DNA from: Candidatus Acidiflorens stordalenmirensis
GTDB lineage: Bacteria > Acidobacteriota > Terriglobia > Terriglobales > Acidobacteriaceae
DNA length: 64,000 nt
Direction: 5' to 3'
Assembly: GCA_003139995.1 (NCBI GenBank)
Contig: PLIC01000230.1
Location: 1 to 64,000 of the forward strand
Below are positions 36,812 through 45,577 of the stretch, one piece after another. Below the pieces are notes generated by a model. The model saw only the letters and a list, made by a program, of their open reading frames with translations, was not told where the DNA came from and did no database searches. Position 1 is the first letter of the stretch, and each line of letters opens with the position of its first letter. The translations under genes were made by a program, and so were the position numbers.

Positions 36812-37016
36812 CGGGCCCGTGCCGGATCGCAGCACGGGCGCGCATAAGCGCGAACATCACAACGTGCGGCTTATCACTGCGGCCAGGCAAAGGGTCGTCC
36901 AGACTGCTGGGTTGCGGGATTGGTTGATCCGTCGCCCCTAAAGCTGGCGGTCCTGGGGGCCGGCAGCTAAGCTCGAAAACTGATAGGTAAGCACTGGCAG
37001 GAAAGGACGGCGGACA

Positions 37017-38105
37017 ATGACTGCGACGGCTGTGAAGGAAGTGAACAGGCTGAAGGAGCTGTCGCGGATGATTGGCAACACTCCGCTGCTCGGGATCGAG
37101 TACAGTTTCCGCGGCAAACGGCGGGTGATCTACGCGAAGTCCGAACAGTTGAACCTGACCGGCAGCATCAAGGACCGGATGGCGTTGCACATCCTGAAGA
37201 TGGCTTACGCCGCGGGACGGATTCGACCGCGCGATACGATTGCGGAAGCTACCAGCGGCAACACCGGCATCTCGTTTGCCGCCATCGGCCGCGCGCTCGG
37301 ACATCCGGTTACGATCTTCATGCCCGGCTGGATGAGCCATGAGCGCCAGGATCTGATTCGCTGCTACGGCGCCGAAGTCGTTCTCGTCAGCGCTGAAGAG
37401 GGTGGGTTCCTGGGGAGTATCCGCATGGCGGAAGAGCTCGCGGCGAGCCGCTCCGATGTTTTCCTGCCGCGCCAGTTTTCGAACAGCGCCAACACAGAAG
37501 CGCACGAGACCACCACCGGCCCGGAGATCTGGGCCCAACTGGAGTCGGCGGGGCTGCGTCCCGACGCTTTTGTGGCTGGAGTTGGCACCGGCGGCACGGT
37601 GATGGGAGTGGGGCGCTGCCTTCGTGCGCGGAACCCGAAGATCAGGCTTCATCCCGTCGAACCGGTTGAATCACCGACAATTTCTACCGGATACAAGGTG
37701 GGCAAGCATCGCATTCAGGGCATCTCGGATGAATTTATTCCGGCTCTCGTCGATCTCACCCTTTTGGATCCAGTCATCGCAGTGTCCGACGGAGACTCGA
37801 TCTTGATGGCACAGAAGCTGGCCTCCAGTCTTGGCCTTGCCGTGGGTATTTCATCGGGGTGCAACTTCCTGGCGGCGCTGAAGGTGCAGGAAGAACTCGG
37901 TCCGGATGCAGTAGTGGCCACGGTATTCGCGGACGACAACAAGAAGTACTTGAGCACCGACTTGACGCATATCGAGCTTGTGCGTCCGGATTACCTCGCG
38001 CCCGAAGTCACCTTGACCGGAATCTCGACCCTGGAGCGCGTCTGCCGTTTCTGCGATCGGGATGGTCAGTATGCCGGAGATCTGGCCGGCCGCAATTCAC
38101 TCTAA
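37017..38105 (+). CDS. cysteine synthase family PLP enzyme
   Basis: [54 protein letters not shown]. Confidence 0.9.
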   Translation: MTATAVKEVNRLKELSRMIGNTPLLGIEYSFRGKRRVIYAKSEQLNLTGSIKDRMALHILKMAYAAGRIRPRDTIAEATSGNTGISFAAIGRALGHPVTIFMPGWMSHERQDLIRCYGAEVVLVSAEEGGFLGSIRMAEELAASRSDVFLPRQFSNSANTEAHETTTGPEIWAQLESAGLRPDAFVAGVGTGGTVMGVGRCLRARNPKIRLHPVEPVESPTISTGYKVGKHRIQGISDEFIPALVDLTLLDPVIAVSDGDSILMAQKLASSLGLAVGISSGCNFLAALKVQEELGPDAVVATVFADDNKKYLSTDLTHIELVRPDYLAPEVTLTGISTLERVCRFCDRDGQYAGDLAGRNSL

Positions 38106-38180
38106 CGACTGTGGCGAGTAGCCCGGGCTTCAAGGAAGTCCTAACTCTGAACGGTACCCAACTCCCGAAATACTGAACCC

Positions 38181-38297
38181 GTCCCATTTATAGTCTTCAG
38201 CTCACCACCCTAATTTCAGCTAGACGAATTTCCGCAAGACGAAGCGAAGCCGTGCTCGTTTTTTCTAAGCGGCCTCGGGCGAACTCATATGTCCGGG
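38181..38297 (+). repeat. diverged copy of the aspS leader region
   Basis: gtcccatttatagtcttc..ctaatttcagctagacgaatttc..gcaagac..cgtgctcg..ggcgaactcatatg aligns with 40141-40277. Confidence 0.75.
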
Positions 38298-38424
38298 GAC
38301 ATCGGCGTTATCGAGAACGTCGAATTCGTCATGCGGGATGGAAGGGTAATCAAGTCCGGCAATCCTCCAGCTTGCGCCCACGGAGCGGAGTTGCTAAGGT
38401 GCGACCATACTGCGCATCCAGCCC

Positions 38425-40086
38425 ATGGCAACGGAAGAAGAGATCGCGCCAGATCCGTCCGCGGAAAAAGACGCGGGCCAGCCATGGCGACACCTTTTTC
38501 GCTGGCATTTTGCCGTCTTGCTGGCCGTCATCGTTTTCTTTGGAGCGATCCGCTGGCGCCTGGCGGACATGCCTTTGGAACGCGATGAGGGCGAGTACGC
38601 CTATGCCGGCCAACTCATCCTACAAGGCATTCCTCCCTACAAACTGGCCTACAACATGAAGCTGCCGGGGACTTATGCGGCCTATGCCACGGTCCTCGCG
38701 GTGTTTGGGCAGACGGGCCGCGGAATCCATCTTGCGCTCCTGTTTGTCAACGCGGTCTCTGTCATCCTGCTCTACGTGGTCGCGGCGCGCCTCTTCGGTC
38801 CGCTGGCTGGAACCATAGCGGGCGCGAGTTACGCCTCACTCTCCACGCACCAGGGCGTGTTTGGATTTGCGGCACACGCCACTCACTTCGTTGTGCTGGC
38901 GGCGCTCATAGGGCTCATCCTGCTCTTGTGGGCCGAAGAAACGAGAAGCGCAGCTTCTTTTTTCTGGTGCGGCCTGGCGTTTGGCATTGCCTTCCTGATG
39001 AAGCAGCCCGGAATTTTGCTGGGCGCATTCGCGTTTTTCTACCTGGCCGTGCAATGCTGGCCGAAAAACAAGCGCGAATGGGCGCCGTGGGCGAGAAACA
39101 TGGGCGTCTTTCTGCTCGCGGGAGCGCTGCCGTTCGCACTGACGTGCGCTCTACTTTACCGAGCTGGTGTTTTCCAGAATTTCTGGTTCTGGACTTTTAC
39201 CTATGCGCGTCAGTACGCCTCCACCGTGCCCTGGCACGCGGGTTGGGGAGAGTTAACGACCAACTTCTCCAACATACTACGCTTAACCCCATGGCTCTGG
39301 GCACTCGCTCTCGTGGGCGTTTCCACCGTGTTTTGGAATCCCGCCGTCCGCCGGCATGCCGTGTTTGTCTTCGGGCTGCTGGTATTTTCTTTCGCTGCGG
39401 TGTGTCCCGGCCTTTATTTCAGGCAGCACTATTTCATTCCGTTGCTGCCCGCGATTGCCATCCTGATCGCGGTTGCCGTCACTTCCGCCATCCACTTGCT
39501 CACGACGAAATTCACATCTCGCTGGCTTCACGTCCTGCCACTGATCGTGTTTGCCGCCGCATGGGGGCTGGCCATTCACCGTAACGCCCAGTTCTACTTC
39601 AAACTGACCCCGATTCAAGCGGCCGACTTGTTCTATTCCCCCAATCCATTTACGGAAGCGGTGCGAGTCGCCGAGTATCTGCGCGAGCACACCGCGCCCG
39701 CCGACACCATCATGGTATTTGGCTCGGAGCCGGAGATTTACTTTGATGCGCATCGCCATTCCGCCAGCGGCTATATCTACACCTACAGCCTGATGGAAGA
39801 CCAGCCTTACTGGCCTGCCATGCAGAAGCAGATGATGCAGGAAGTCGAAGCCAACCGGCCGGCTTATGTGGTCTTCGTCAATATCTCGTTTTCCTGGCTC
39901 TCCCGCCACGGGTCCCCGCAGGTTGTTGCCTTTCGCACTTGGATGAATCAGTACATTTCCAACGGCTTCGAAGAAGCCGGGATGGTCGAACTGGTCAATC
40001 CGGAATCGCGCTATTACTGGGGCGATGAAGCCCGCGAACATCATCGCCCGGGCCTCGAAATCCTCATTTTCAAGCGGAAGGGCTGA
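38425..40086 (+). CDS. polytopic glycosyltransferase (GT39/ArnT-like)
   Basis: 553 aa; RDEGEYAYAGQLILQGIPPYKLAYNMKLPGT motif, multiple TM. Confidence 0.8.
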   Translation: MATEEEIAPDPSAEKDAGQPWRHLFRWHFAVLLAVIVFFGAIRWRLADMPLERDEGEYAYAGQLILQGIPPYKLAYNMKLPGTYAAYATVLAVFGQTGRGIHLALLFVNAVSVILLYVVAARLFGPLAGTIAGASYASLSTHQGVFGFAAHATHFVVLAALIGLILLLWAEETRSAASFFWCGLAFGIAFLMKQPGILLGAFAFFYLAVQCWPKNKREWAPWARNMGVFLLAGALPFALTCALLYRAGVFQNFWFWTFTYARQYASTVPWHAGWGELTTNFSNILRLTPWLWALALVGVSTVFWNPAVRRHAVFVFGLLVFSFAAVCPGLYFRQHYFIPLLPAIAILIAVAVTSAIHLLTTKFTSRWLHVLPLIVFAAAWGLAIHRNAQFYFKLTPIQAADLFYSPNPFTEAVRVAEYLREHTAPADTIMVFGSEPEIYFDAHRHSASGYIYTYSLMEDQPYWPAMQKQMMQEVEANRPAYVVFVNISFSWLSRHGSPQVVAFRTWMNQYISNGFEEAGMVELVNPESRYYWGDEAREHHRPGLEILIFKRKG

Positions 40087-40140
40087 GATCTCCTCTTGAC
40101 GGTTGGCGCGCATCTCCCGCCTCCCGCAGCTCTGATCCTC

Positions 40141-40277
40141 GTCCCATTTATAATCTTCGCTTCGGCTCACCGCCGTAAATCCGGCTAGACTAATTTCAGC
40201 TAGACCGATTTCGGCAAGACAAGGCGAAAACGTGCTCGATTTCTTAGGCGACCTCAGGCGAACTCATATGTGCGGGG
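40141..40277 (+). repeat. aspS leader/5' end, paired with 38181-38297
   Basis: Same order of blocks; includes tandem ggctagactaatttc/agctagaccgatttc. Confidence 0.75.
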
Positions 40278-42070
40278 CCCTTCGGCTCTCCGATGCGGGC
40301 AAAAAAGTTGTGCTCATGGGATGGGTCAACCGCCGCCGCGACCTTGGCCAGATCGTCTTCGTCGATCTGCGCGACCGCACCGGCGTGACGCAAGTCGTGT
40401 TCAATCACGAACTGAACGCCGCCGTTCATCAGAAGGCGGAATCGCTGCGCAATGAGTTTGTGATCGCGGCCATCGGCACGGTCAAGCGCCGCGATGCCGA
40501 CACCATCAATCCCAATATCCCAACAGGTGAAGTCGAACTGGTGGTGGAAGAGCTGCGCATTCTGAACGTGTCGAAGCCGCTGCCGTTTCTGCCTTCGGAC
40601 ACGGTGCTGGCGAACGAAGAGATGCGCCTGAAATATCGCTACATCGACCTGCGCCGTGACGCCATGCAGTTCAACATCGAGTTGCGGCACAAGGTGGCGC
40701 TCGCGATCCGCGACAACCTGGCCGCGCAGGGCTTCTTCGAAATCGAAACGCCGTTCATGACGCGCTCCACGCCCGAAGGCGCACGCGATTATCTCGTCCC
40801 CAGCCGCGTGTCGCCGGGATCGTTCTACGCGCTGCCGCAATCGCCGCAACTGTTCAAGCAGATATTGATGATCTCGGGCTTCGACAAATATTTTCAGATC
40901 GTGCGCTGCTTTCGCGACGAAGATCTGCGCGCCGACCGCCAGCCCGAATTCACCCAGATCGATCTGGAAATGTCGTACCCGCAACCGGAGCGGGTTTGGG
41001 AAGTGGTGGAAGGCTTCCTGACTGCGGCGTTCAAAGCCGCGGGCCACGAGATCAAAACGCCGTTCCCGCGCATGGATTTCGACGATGCCATCCGGCAGTA
41101 CGGCATCGACAAACCCGACCTGCGCTTGCCTGCCTTCACCGATGTGGGCGATTGTTTTGCGCCGGATGAGCTTCAAGGGTTAGCCATAAATAAAGATTTG
41201 CCGGTGATTGCCATCCGCATTCCGCGCGTGGGCGAGCTTTCGCGCAAGGAGCGCGACGACATCAAGCCGCTCTTTGTCGCGAAGGGTGGAGCGCGCGTGT
41301 TCGAAGACTTCAAGCGCATCGAGAACAAATTCCCCGAGGCGGGCACGAGAGTTCGAGAGAAAGTCCGAGAAAAAGCGGGCGCCGCGGCCGACGATCTCCT
41401 GGTGCTGGTGGTAGGCTCGGCGCAGTCGGGCACAACCGGAGACGCACATCCCGCCAATAAGCGCAATATCAGAGTTACACCCGCGGAAATGGCAATCTAT
41501 GCCTCGGCCGGACTGCTGCGCGTGGCCCTGGCGCAGAAATATTCCGACCGTCACCAGCTTTTCCAGAAAGGCGACTATCGCTTTCTGTGGGTAACGAACT
41601 TCCCCATGTTCGAGTGGGATGAAGGCGAGAGGCGTTGGAACGCCGCGCATCATCCCTTCACCTCGCCGCACGATGAAGACATGGACAAACTGGAAACCGA
41701 TCCAGCCATGGTGCGAGCGCTAGCCTACGACGTGGTGCTGAATGGCACCGAGTTGGGATCGGGGTCGATCCGTATTCACCGCCAGGATGTGCAGAGCAGA
41801 ATCTTCCACGCGCTCGGCATGACGGAAGAAGAAGCGCGCTCCCGCTTCGGCTTCTTCCTCGAAGCGCTCGAGTACGGAACACCCCCGCACGGCGGCATCG
41901 CGCTAGGCCTCGATCGCATCGTGATGATTCTCGCCGGAGCGGACAGCCTGCGAGAAGTAATTCCCTTCCCCAAAACCGCCGCCGCGAAGGATCTAATGAT
42001 GGAAGCGCCCACCCCGGTGCCAGAAGGCCAGCTACGCGATTTGGGGATTGCGGTGGTAGTGAAGAAGTAG
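40232..42070 (+). CDS. aspS: aspartyl-tRNA synthetase
   Basis: MLDFLGDLRRTHMCGALR..VVLMGWVNRRRDLGQIVFVDLRDR; class II motifs (FRDEDLRADRQPEFTQIDLEMS). Confidence 0.95.
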   Translation: MLDFLGDLRRTHMCGALRLSDAGKKVVLMGWVNRRRDLGQIVFVDLRDRTGVTQVVFNHELNAAVHQKAESLRNEFVIAAIGTVKRRDADTINPNIPTGEVELVVEELRILNVSKPLPFLPSDTVLANEEMRLKYRYIDLRRDAMQFNIELRHKVALAIRDNLAAQGFFEIETPFMTRSTPEGARDYLVPSRVSPGSFYALPQSPQLFKQILMISGFDKYFQIVRCFRDEDLRADRQPEFTQIDLEMSYPQPERVWEVVEGFLTAAFKAAGHEIKTPFPRMDFDDAIRQYGIDKPDLRLPAFTDVGDCFAPDELQGLAINKDLPVIAIRIPRVGELSRKERDDIKPLFVAKGGARVFEDFKRIENKFPEAGTRVREKVREKAGAAADDLLVLVVGSAQSGTTGDAHPANKRNIRVTPAEMAIYASAGLLRVALAQKYSDRHQLFQKGDYRFLWVTNFPMFEWDEGERRWNAAHHPFTSPHDEDMDKLETDPAMVRALAYDVVLNGTELGSGSIRIHRQDVQSRIFHALGMTEEEARSRFGFFLEALEYGTPPHGGIALGLDRIVMILAGADSLREVIPFPKTAAAKDLMMEAPTPVPEGQLRDLGIAVVVKK

Positions 42071-42140
42071 AGAGTGTTTAATAAATCGGCTTTGGGCAGG
42101 GCACGGCTTCACAGGCTGCGGAAAAACACTGATTCGTGTA

Positions 42141-42162
42141 GAGACGGGGCTTGCCCCGTCTC
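42141..42162. repeat. palindrome GAGACGGGGC-tt-GCCCCGTCTC
   Basis: 10-bp perfect arms; same family as 30730 and 50373. Confidence 0.8.
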
Positions 42163-42208
42163 AGACTGCTGAAGAACTCTGGTTCGAGCAGGTTTTGGGT
42201 AGGGCATC

Positions 42209-42367
42209 GGCGGGTGGGCCACTGTAACGAAGATATATAACGCGGGTTTGTCCTTGAACATTGACCGAAATAACTGGGGGTGCGCCACTTCTCACGCTTT
42301 TCGAGAAGCTTGCCCTGAGCGAAGCCGAAGGGTGGCCTGCCGAACCGCCGACACCGTCCGACTCCGC
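42209..42367 (+). repeat. RAYT-flanking repeat copy 1
   Basis: ggcgggtgggcc..tataacgcgggttt..gaaataactgggggtgcgccacttctc..gcttgccctgagcgaagccgaagggtggcctgccgaaccgccgacaccg. Confidence 0.85.
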
Positions 42368-42368
42368 T

Positions 42369-42947
42369 TTACGCGGCCGGAGGTCGGATCTTCATCTTAA
42401 GCACTTCCCACTCATTCACTCTTACCAGACCGGCCTCGCCCAGGAAGTAGGCGCGGAAACTGCTCCAGCGCCAGAGTTCCGGGGAGGCCACCAAACCGCG
42501 ATTCACCGGATTCCGATGCATGTAGCGCAGTTTCTCGATGCGTTTGTGTTCGGTCCATACGTTGAAGTCGTAGAACCGCTTCTGTCAGATATGCTGCGCG
42601 GGGACCGGCGGGCGCCCCACTTCTCGCGCTTTTTGAGAAGTGGGCCCGGTGGATGCCCCGTTTCGTCCAGCCTCCGCGATTACGCGTCGCGCAAAGCCAA
42701 GTTTGAGAGCCTGCATCACGGTCGAAGGAGTCTTTACTTGCGGTTCGCTGATCAGCAAGTGAATATGTTCGGGCATGATCACGTAACCGGCCACAAAAAA
42801 CTGATAGCGCCTGCGAACCTGCTCCAATACAGTCAGCAACAGGTCACGACGGCGCGCCGTGCCGAGCAACGGCTGTCGCCGATAACAACTGCAAGTGATG
42901 AAATGAAGGTTTCCGGCGCCGTAATAGCGCTTTAGATTGCCCCGCAT
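42369..42947 (-). pseudogene. REP-associated tyrosine transposase (RAYT, Y1/HUH), nonsense-interrupted
   Basis: MRGNLKRYYGAGNLHFITCSCYRRQPLLG..VMPEHIHLLISEP..PAQHI*QKRFYDFNVWTEHKRIEKLRYMHRNPVNRGLVASPELWRWSSFRAYFLGEAG; in-frame TGA at 42585-42587. Confidence 0.88.
42616..42644. repeat. REP-like palindrome CCCACTTCTC-gcgcttttt-GAGAAGTGGG inside RAYT gene
   Basis: 10-bp perfect arms; same family as flanking repeats. Confidence 0.8.
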
Positions 42948-43039
42948 GGTCACAGAGTATCGGCGCAAGGAGATCGGCGCGGTGACGGCGCGCACCGTCC
43001 TATGGTGATGAAAGACTCTGCCCAGCAATCGCGGTAGAA

Positions 43040-43142
43040 GCCACTTCTCGAAAAGCGCGAGAAGTGGCGCACCCCAGTTATTTCGGTCAATGTAAGAGTG
43101 AAACCCGCATTATACTACCGACGGTGATGTCGCCCACCCGCC
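43040..43142 (-). repeat. RAYT-flanking repeat copy 2, inverted
   Basis: Reverse strand: ggcgggtgggc..tataatgcgggttt..attgaccgaaataactggggtgcgccacttctcgcgcttttcgagaagtggc. Confidence 0.85.
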
Positions 43143-43263
43143 TGGCCCATCCTTTTATTCCGCTCAACTCTCGAGGGTGCCCCGCCCTTGTCGCGTTTTC
43201 TGCGACAGGGCGGGGATTTTGATTTCCTATCCACACCACGACTTCCCTCTGTTCTCTCCTCCG

Positions 43264-43423
43264 GCGGGTGGGCCGTTTAACCGGAAAGTATAATGCGGGT
43301 TTGTCTTTCAACGTTGAAGCGAAATAACTGGGGGTGCGCCACTTCTCGCGTTTTTCGAGAAGCTTGCCCTGAGCGAAGCCGAAGGGTGGCCTGCCGAATC
43401 GCCGACACCGTTCGACTCCGCCG
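43264..43423 (+). repeat. RAYT-flanking repeat copy 3
   Basis: ggcgggtgggcc..tataatgcgggttt..gaaataactgggggtgcgccacttctcg..gcttgccctgagcgaagccgaagggtggcctgccgaatcgccgacaccg. Confidence 0.85.
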
Positions 43424-43667
43424 GCTGCCCCACACACCACGCTCCCTGCGATGATCGGTATGCCGCGAGCATTCTCAATTCCGCAATCTGACCTCTGACC
43501 CTTTTTTCATCACAAACCATCTGTGCGCACCATCACAGACATCCAACCCGGCCTGCACGATAATGACAATCTGATCGGCGCAGTCAGACGTGTGCCGCGG
43601 CCATTGCAGCCGCCCCAAGCCCATTTTGGGACAGTCTTTGACAACCAAAAAGCAGCAGAATCGCCGC

Positions 43668-43778
43668 TAAGTCCTTTATTCTCAAAGACTTTATCCGTAA
43701 GTCGTTTAGAATCAAAGACCGTGGCGGAAATCTCCTCCTAACCCTTTGATTCCAATAGGCAGGGGGGGGAGGGGGGTA
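43668..43778. repeat. intergenic element: taagtc(c/g)ttta..(c/a)tcaaagac units followed by G8-A-G6 tract
   Basis: Two ~24-bp units 30 bp apart (43668, 43698), weaker third unit (43739), then gggggggg-a-gggggg. Confidence 0.6.
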
Positions 43779-43858
43779 CCAGTACCAATTGGTTACTGCC
43801 TTGAGAGTACGACACGGAGAAATTACCGGCGATCCGAACCGGAACGCGGAGTAATCCG

Positions 43859-44545
43859 CTAGCGCCTCGCCGCCAGTCGCTGCTCCACCAACTCCCCGAT
43901 TCGATTGAGCACCTCGTCCTCGCTCATACTCGTCGAGTCGAGCACCACGGCATCATCGGCGGCCATCAGCGGAGAAGCCGCGCGCGTGCGGTCGCGCCGG
44001 TCGCGCTCACGAAGTTCCGCAGCCATCGCCTGCGCCGGTGCGCCCTTGACCTGCTGTTGGTCCAGCCGCCGCTGCTCGCGAATTACGGGATCGGCGTCGA
44101 GAAAAATTTTTAAATCGGCATCGGGAAAGACTCTTGTCCCAATATCGCGTCCTTCCATCACGATGCCACCGCCGATGCCCATCTCGCGCTGCCGCGCCAC
44201 CATCCACTCGCGCACCTTGGGATGCACCGAGATGCGCGACGCCGCTTCGGTCACATCGCGCTCCCGAATCCGCTGTGAAACGTCTTTCCCGTTGAGCAGG
44301 ACCCGATTGCCGCCGATGGAGCGGTCGAGAGTAATGCGAGACTCCTGCGCCATCTTCAGCAGCGCAGCTTCGTCGTCGAACGAGGCGTCCCACTCGATCG
44401 CGCGCAGAGCCAGCGCGCGGTACATCGCCCCGCTCTCCAGGTTCACGTAGCCGAGTTTGCGCGCCAGGCGGGAAGCGATCGTGCTCTTGCCGGCTCCGGC
44501 TGGGCCGTCAATGGCGATGATGAGTTTGCGTGGAGGATCGGTCAT
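43859..44545 (-). CDS. cmk: cytidylate kinase
   Basis: LIIAIDGPAGAGKSTIASRLARKLGYVNLESGAMYRALAL; MEGRDIGTRVFPDADLKIFLDAD. Confidence 0.93.
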   Translation of the reverse strand: MTDPPRKLIIAIDGPAGAGKSTIASRLARKLGYVNLESGAMYRALALRAIEWDASFDDEAALLKMAQESRITLDRSIGGNRVLLNGKDVSQRIRERDVTEAASRISVHPKVREWMVARQREMGIGGGIVMEGRDIGTRVFPDADLKIFLDADPVIREQRRLDQQQVKGAPAQAMAAELRERDRRDRTRAASPLMAADDAVVLDSTSMSEDEVLNRIGELVEQRLAARR

Positions 44546-44575
44546 CGTGGCGAACTCTGCATTGTACACGGAGCT

Positions 44576-45454
44576 TCAGCTCACGCGTTCTGGGCGCCGC
44601 TTGAGGACGTAGGCTTGTTTTGGCGGAGTTACCTGCAGCAGCGACTTGCTCCCTACGTGCACAAAGCTCAATTCGCGCGCCGAAAGCAAGGCATGGACTG
44701 CTTCTTTAACCCGCGTCCGCGGAACGAAGTTCGCGAGGAAGTTTTCGACCTCTCCTTCCTCCACGGCGATCACGCAATCGAGATATTTCGAGACCAGCGC
44801 CGAGAGTGCTTCGGCCACGGAAATTCCCACGCCTTCGCGCACAACATCGGGCGCCCAGCGCGACAACTCGTCCCACACCGAACCTTCCTCCACCGTGTAA
44901 TCCACGCGCGTGATGCGCAGCTTGGCCCACAGTTCGCTCAGCCCGCGATCGAGCCCGGCGTTCGAAACCGACCCGCCCAGCATCTCGCCCAGCTTCGTTT
45001 TCGAAATCGGTCCACGGTGCCGGATGATTTCGAAAGCGTCACAGGCCAGCGGCGAATAAGGAGACCGCGGTCCGGTGGCAGGCGGCTGCTTCGGGTTGCG
45101 TTCGCCCACCAGCGAATAAAAATAAGGAAACACCGAGGCCGTCAGCAGGAAGGCATTGTTTTCGTCAAACAGCGGGGCCTCGTAGGCTGCCTGGTCGCGC
45201 AGCGCGCGCACCATCAGTTCGGTCGCCTCTCTTGCTCGCGCATCGGCATAGGCGTGCTGGCGCGCCGGCAGCTTGTCATCGGCACCGACCCAGGCTCCGA
45301 TGAAAGTCGGCAACAGAATCGCGGGCCGCATCGGATACATCAAACAAAATCCCACCGCCTCGAGGAAGGCGCGCGCGTCATCAAGAGTGCGCACGGGCTG
45401 GCCGTCGAGGCGCCACCGGTGTATGCGAGCCTGCAGAAGTTCCGGGCCGGTCAT
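44576..45454 (-). CDS. winged-helix protein, possibly AlkZ/YcaQ-related
   Basis: 292 aa; EIIRHRGPISKTKLGEMLGGS..LDRGLSELWAKLRITRVDYT winged-helix-like; family assignment tentative. Confidence 0.5.
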   Translation of the reverse strand: MTGPELLQARIHRWRLDGQPVRTLDDARAFLEAVGFCLMYPMRPAILLPTFIGAWVGADDKLPARQHAYADARAREATELMVRALRDQAAYEAPLFDENNAFLLTASVFPYFYSLVGERNPKQPPATGPRSPYSPLACDAFEIIRHRGPISKTKLGEMLGGSVSNAGLDRGLSELWAKLRITRVDYTVEEGSVWDELSRWAPDVVREGVGISVAEALSALVSKYLDCVIAVEEGEVENFLANFVPRTRVKEAVHALLSARELSFVHVGSKSLLQVTPPKQAYVLKRRPERVS

Positions 45455-45478
45455 GATTTCGATTAGAACACAGGCTGG

Positions 45479-45577
45479 CTCTTAGCTGTCAGCTCTTAGC
45501 TGTCAGCTCTCAGCCGTCAGGTTGCTCGCGCCAGTCTATAAAGAGGGAACTGACAGCTAAGAGCTGAGAGCTAGACT
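45479..45577. repeat. inverted heptanucleotide arrays overlapping mutL stop codon
   Basis: ctcttag|ctgtcag|ctcttag|ctgtcag|ctctcag|ccgtcag ... ctgacag|ctaagag|ctgagag|ctagact. Confidence 0.85.

Noticed and set aside
41396-41510. Possible insertion in aspS (VVGSAQSGTTGDAHPANKRNIRVTPAEM)
   Set aside because: No flanking inverted repeat or repeat similarity visible; could be normal variation of the GAD-domain region.
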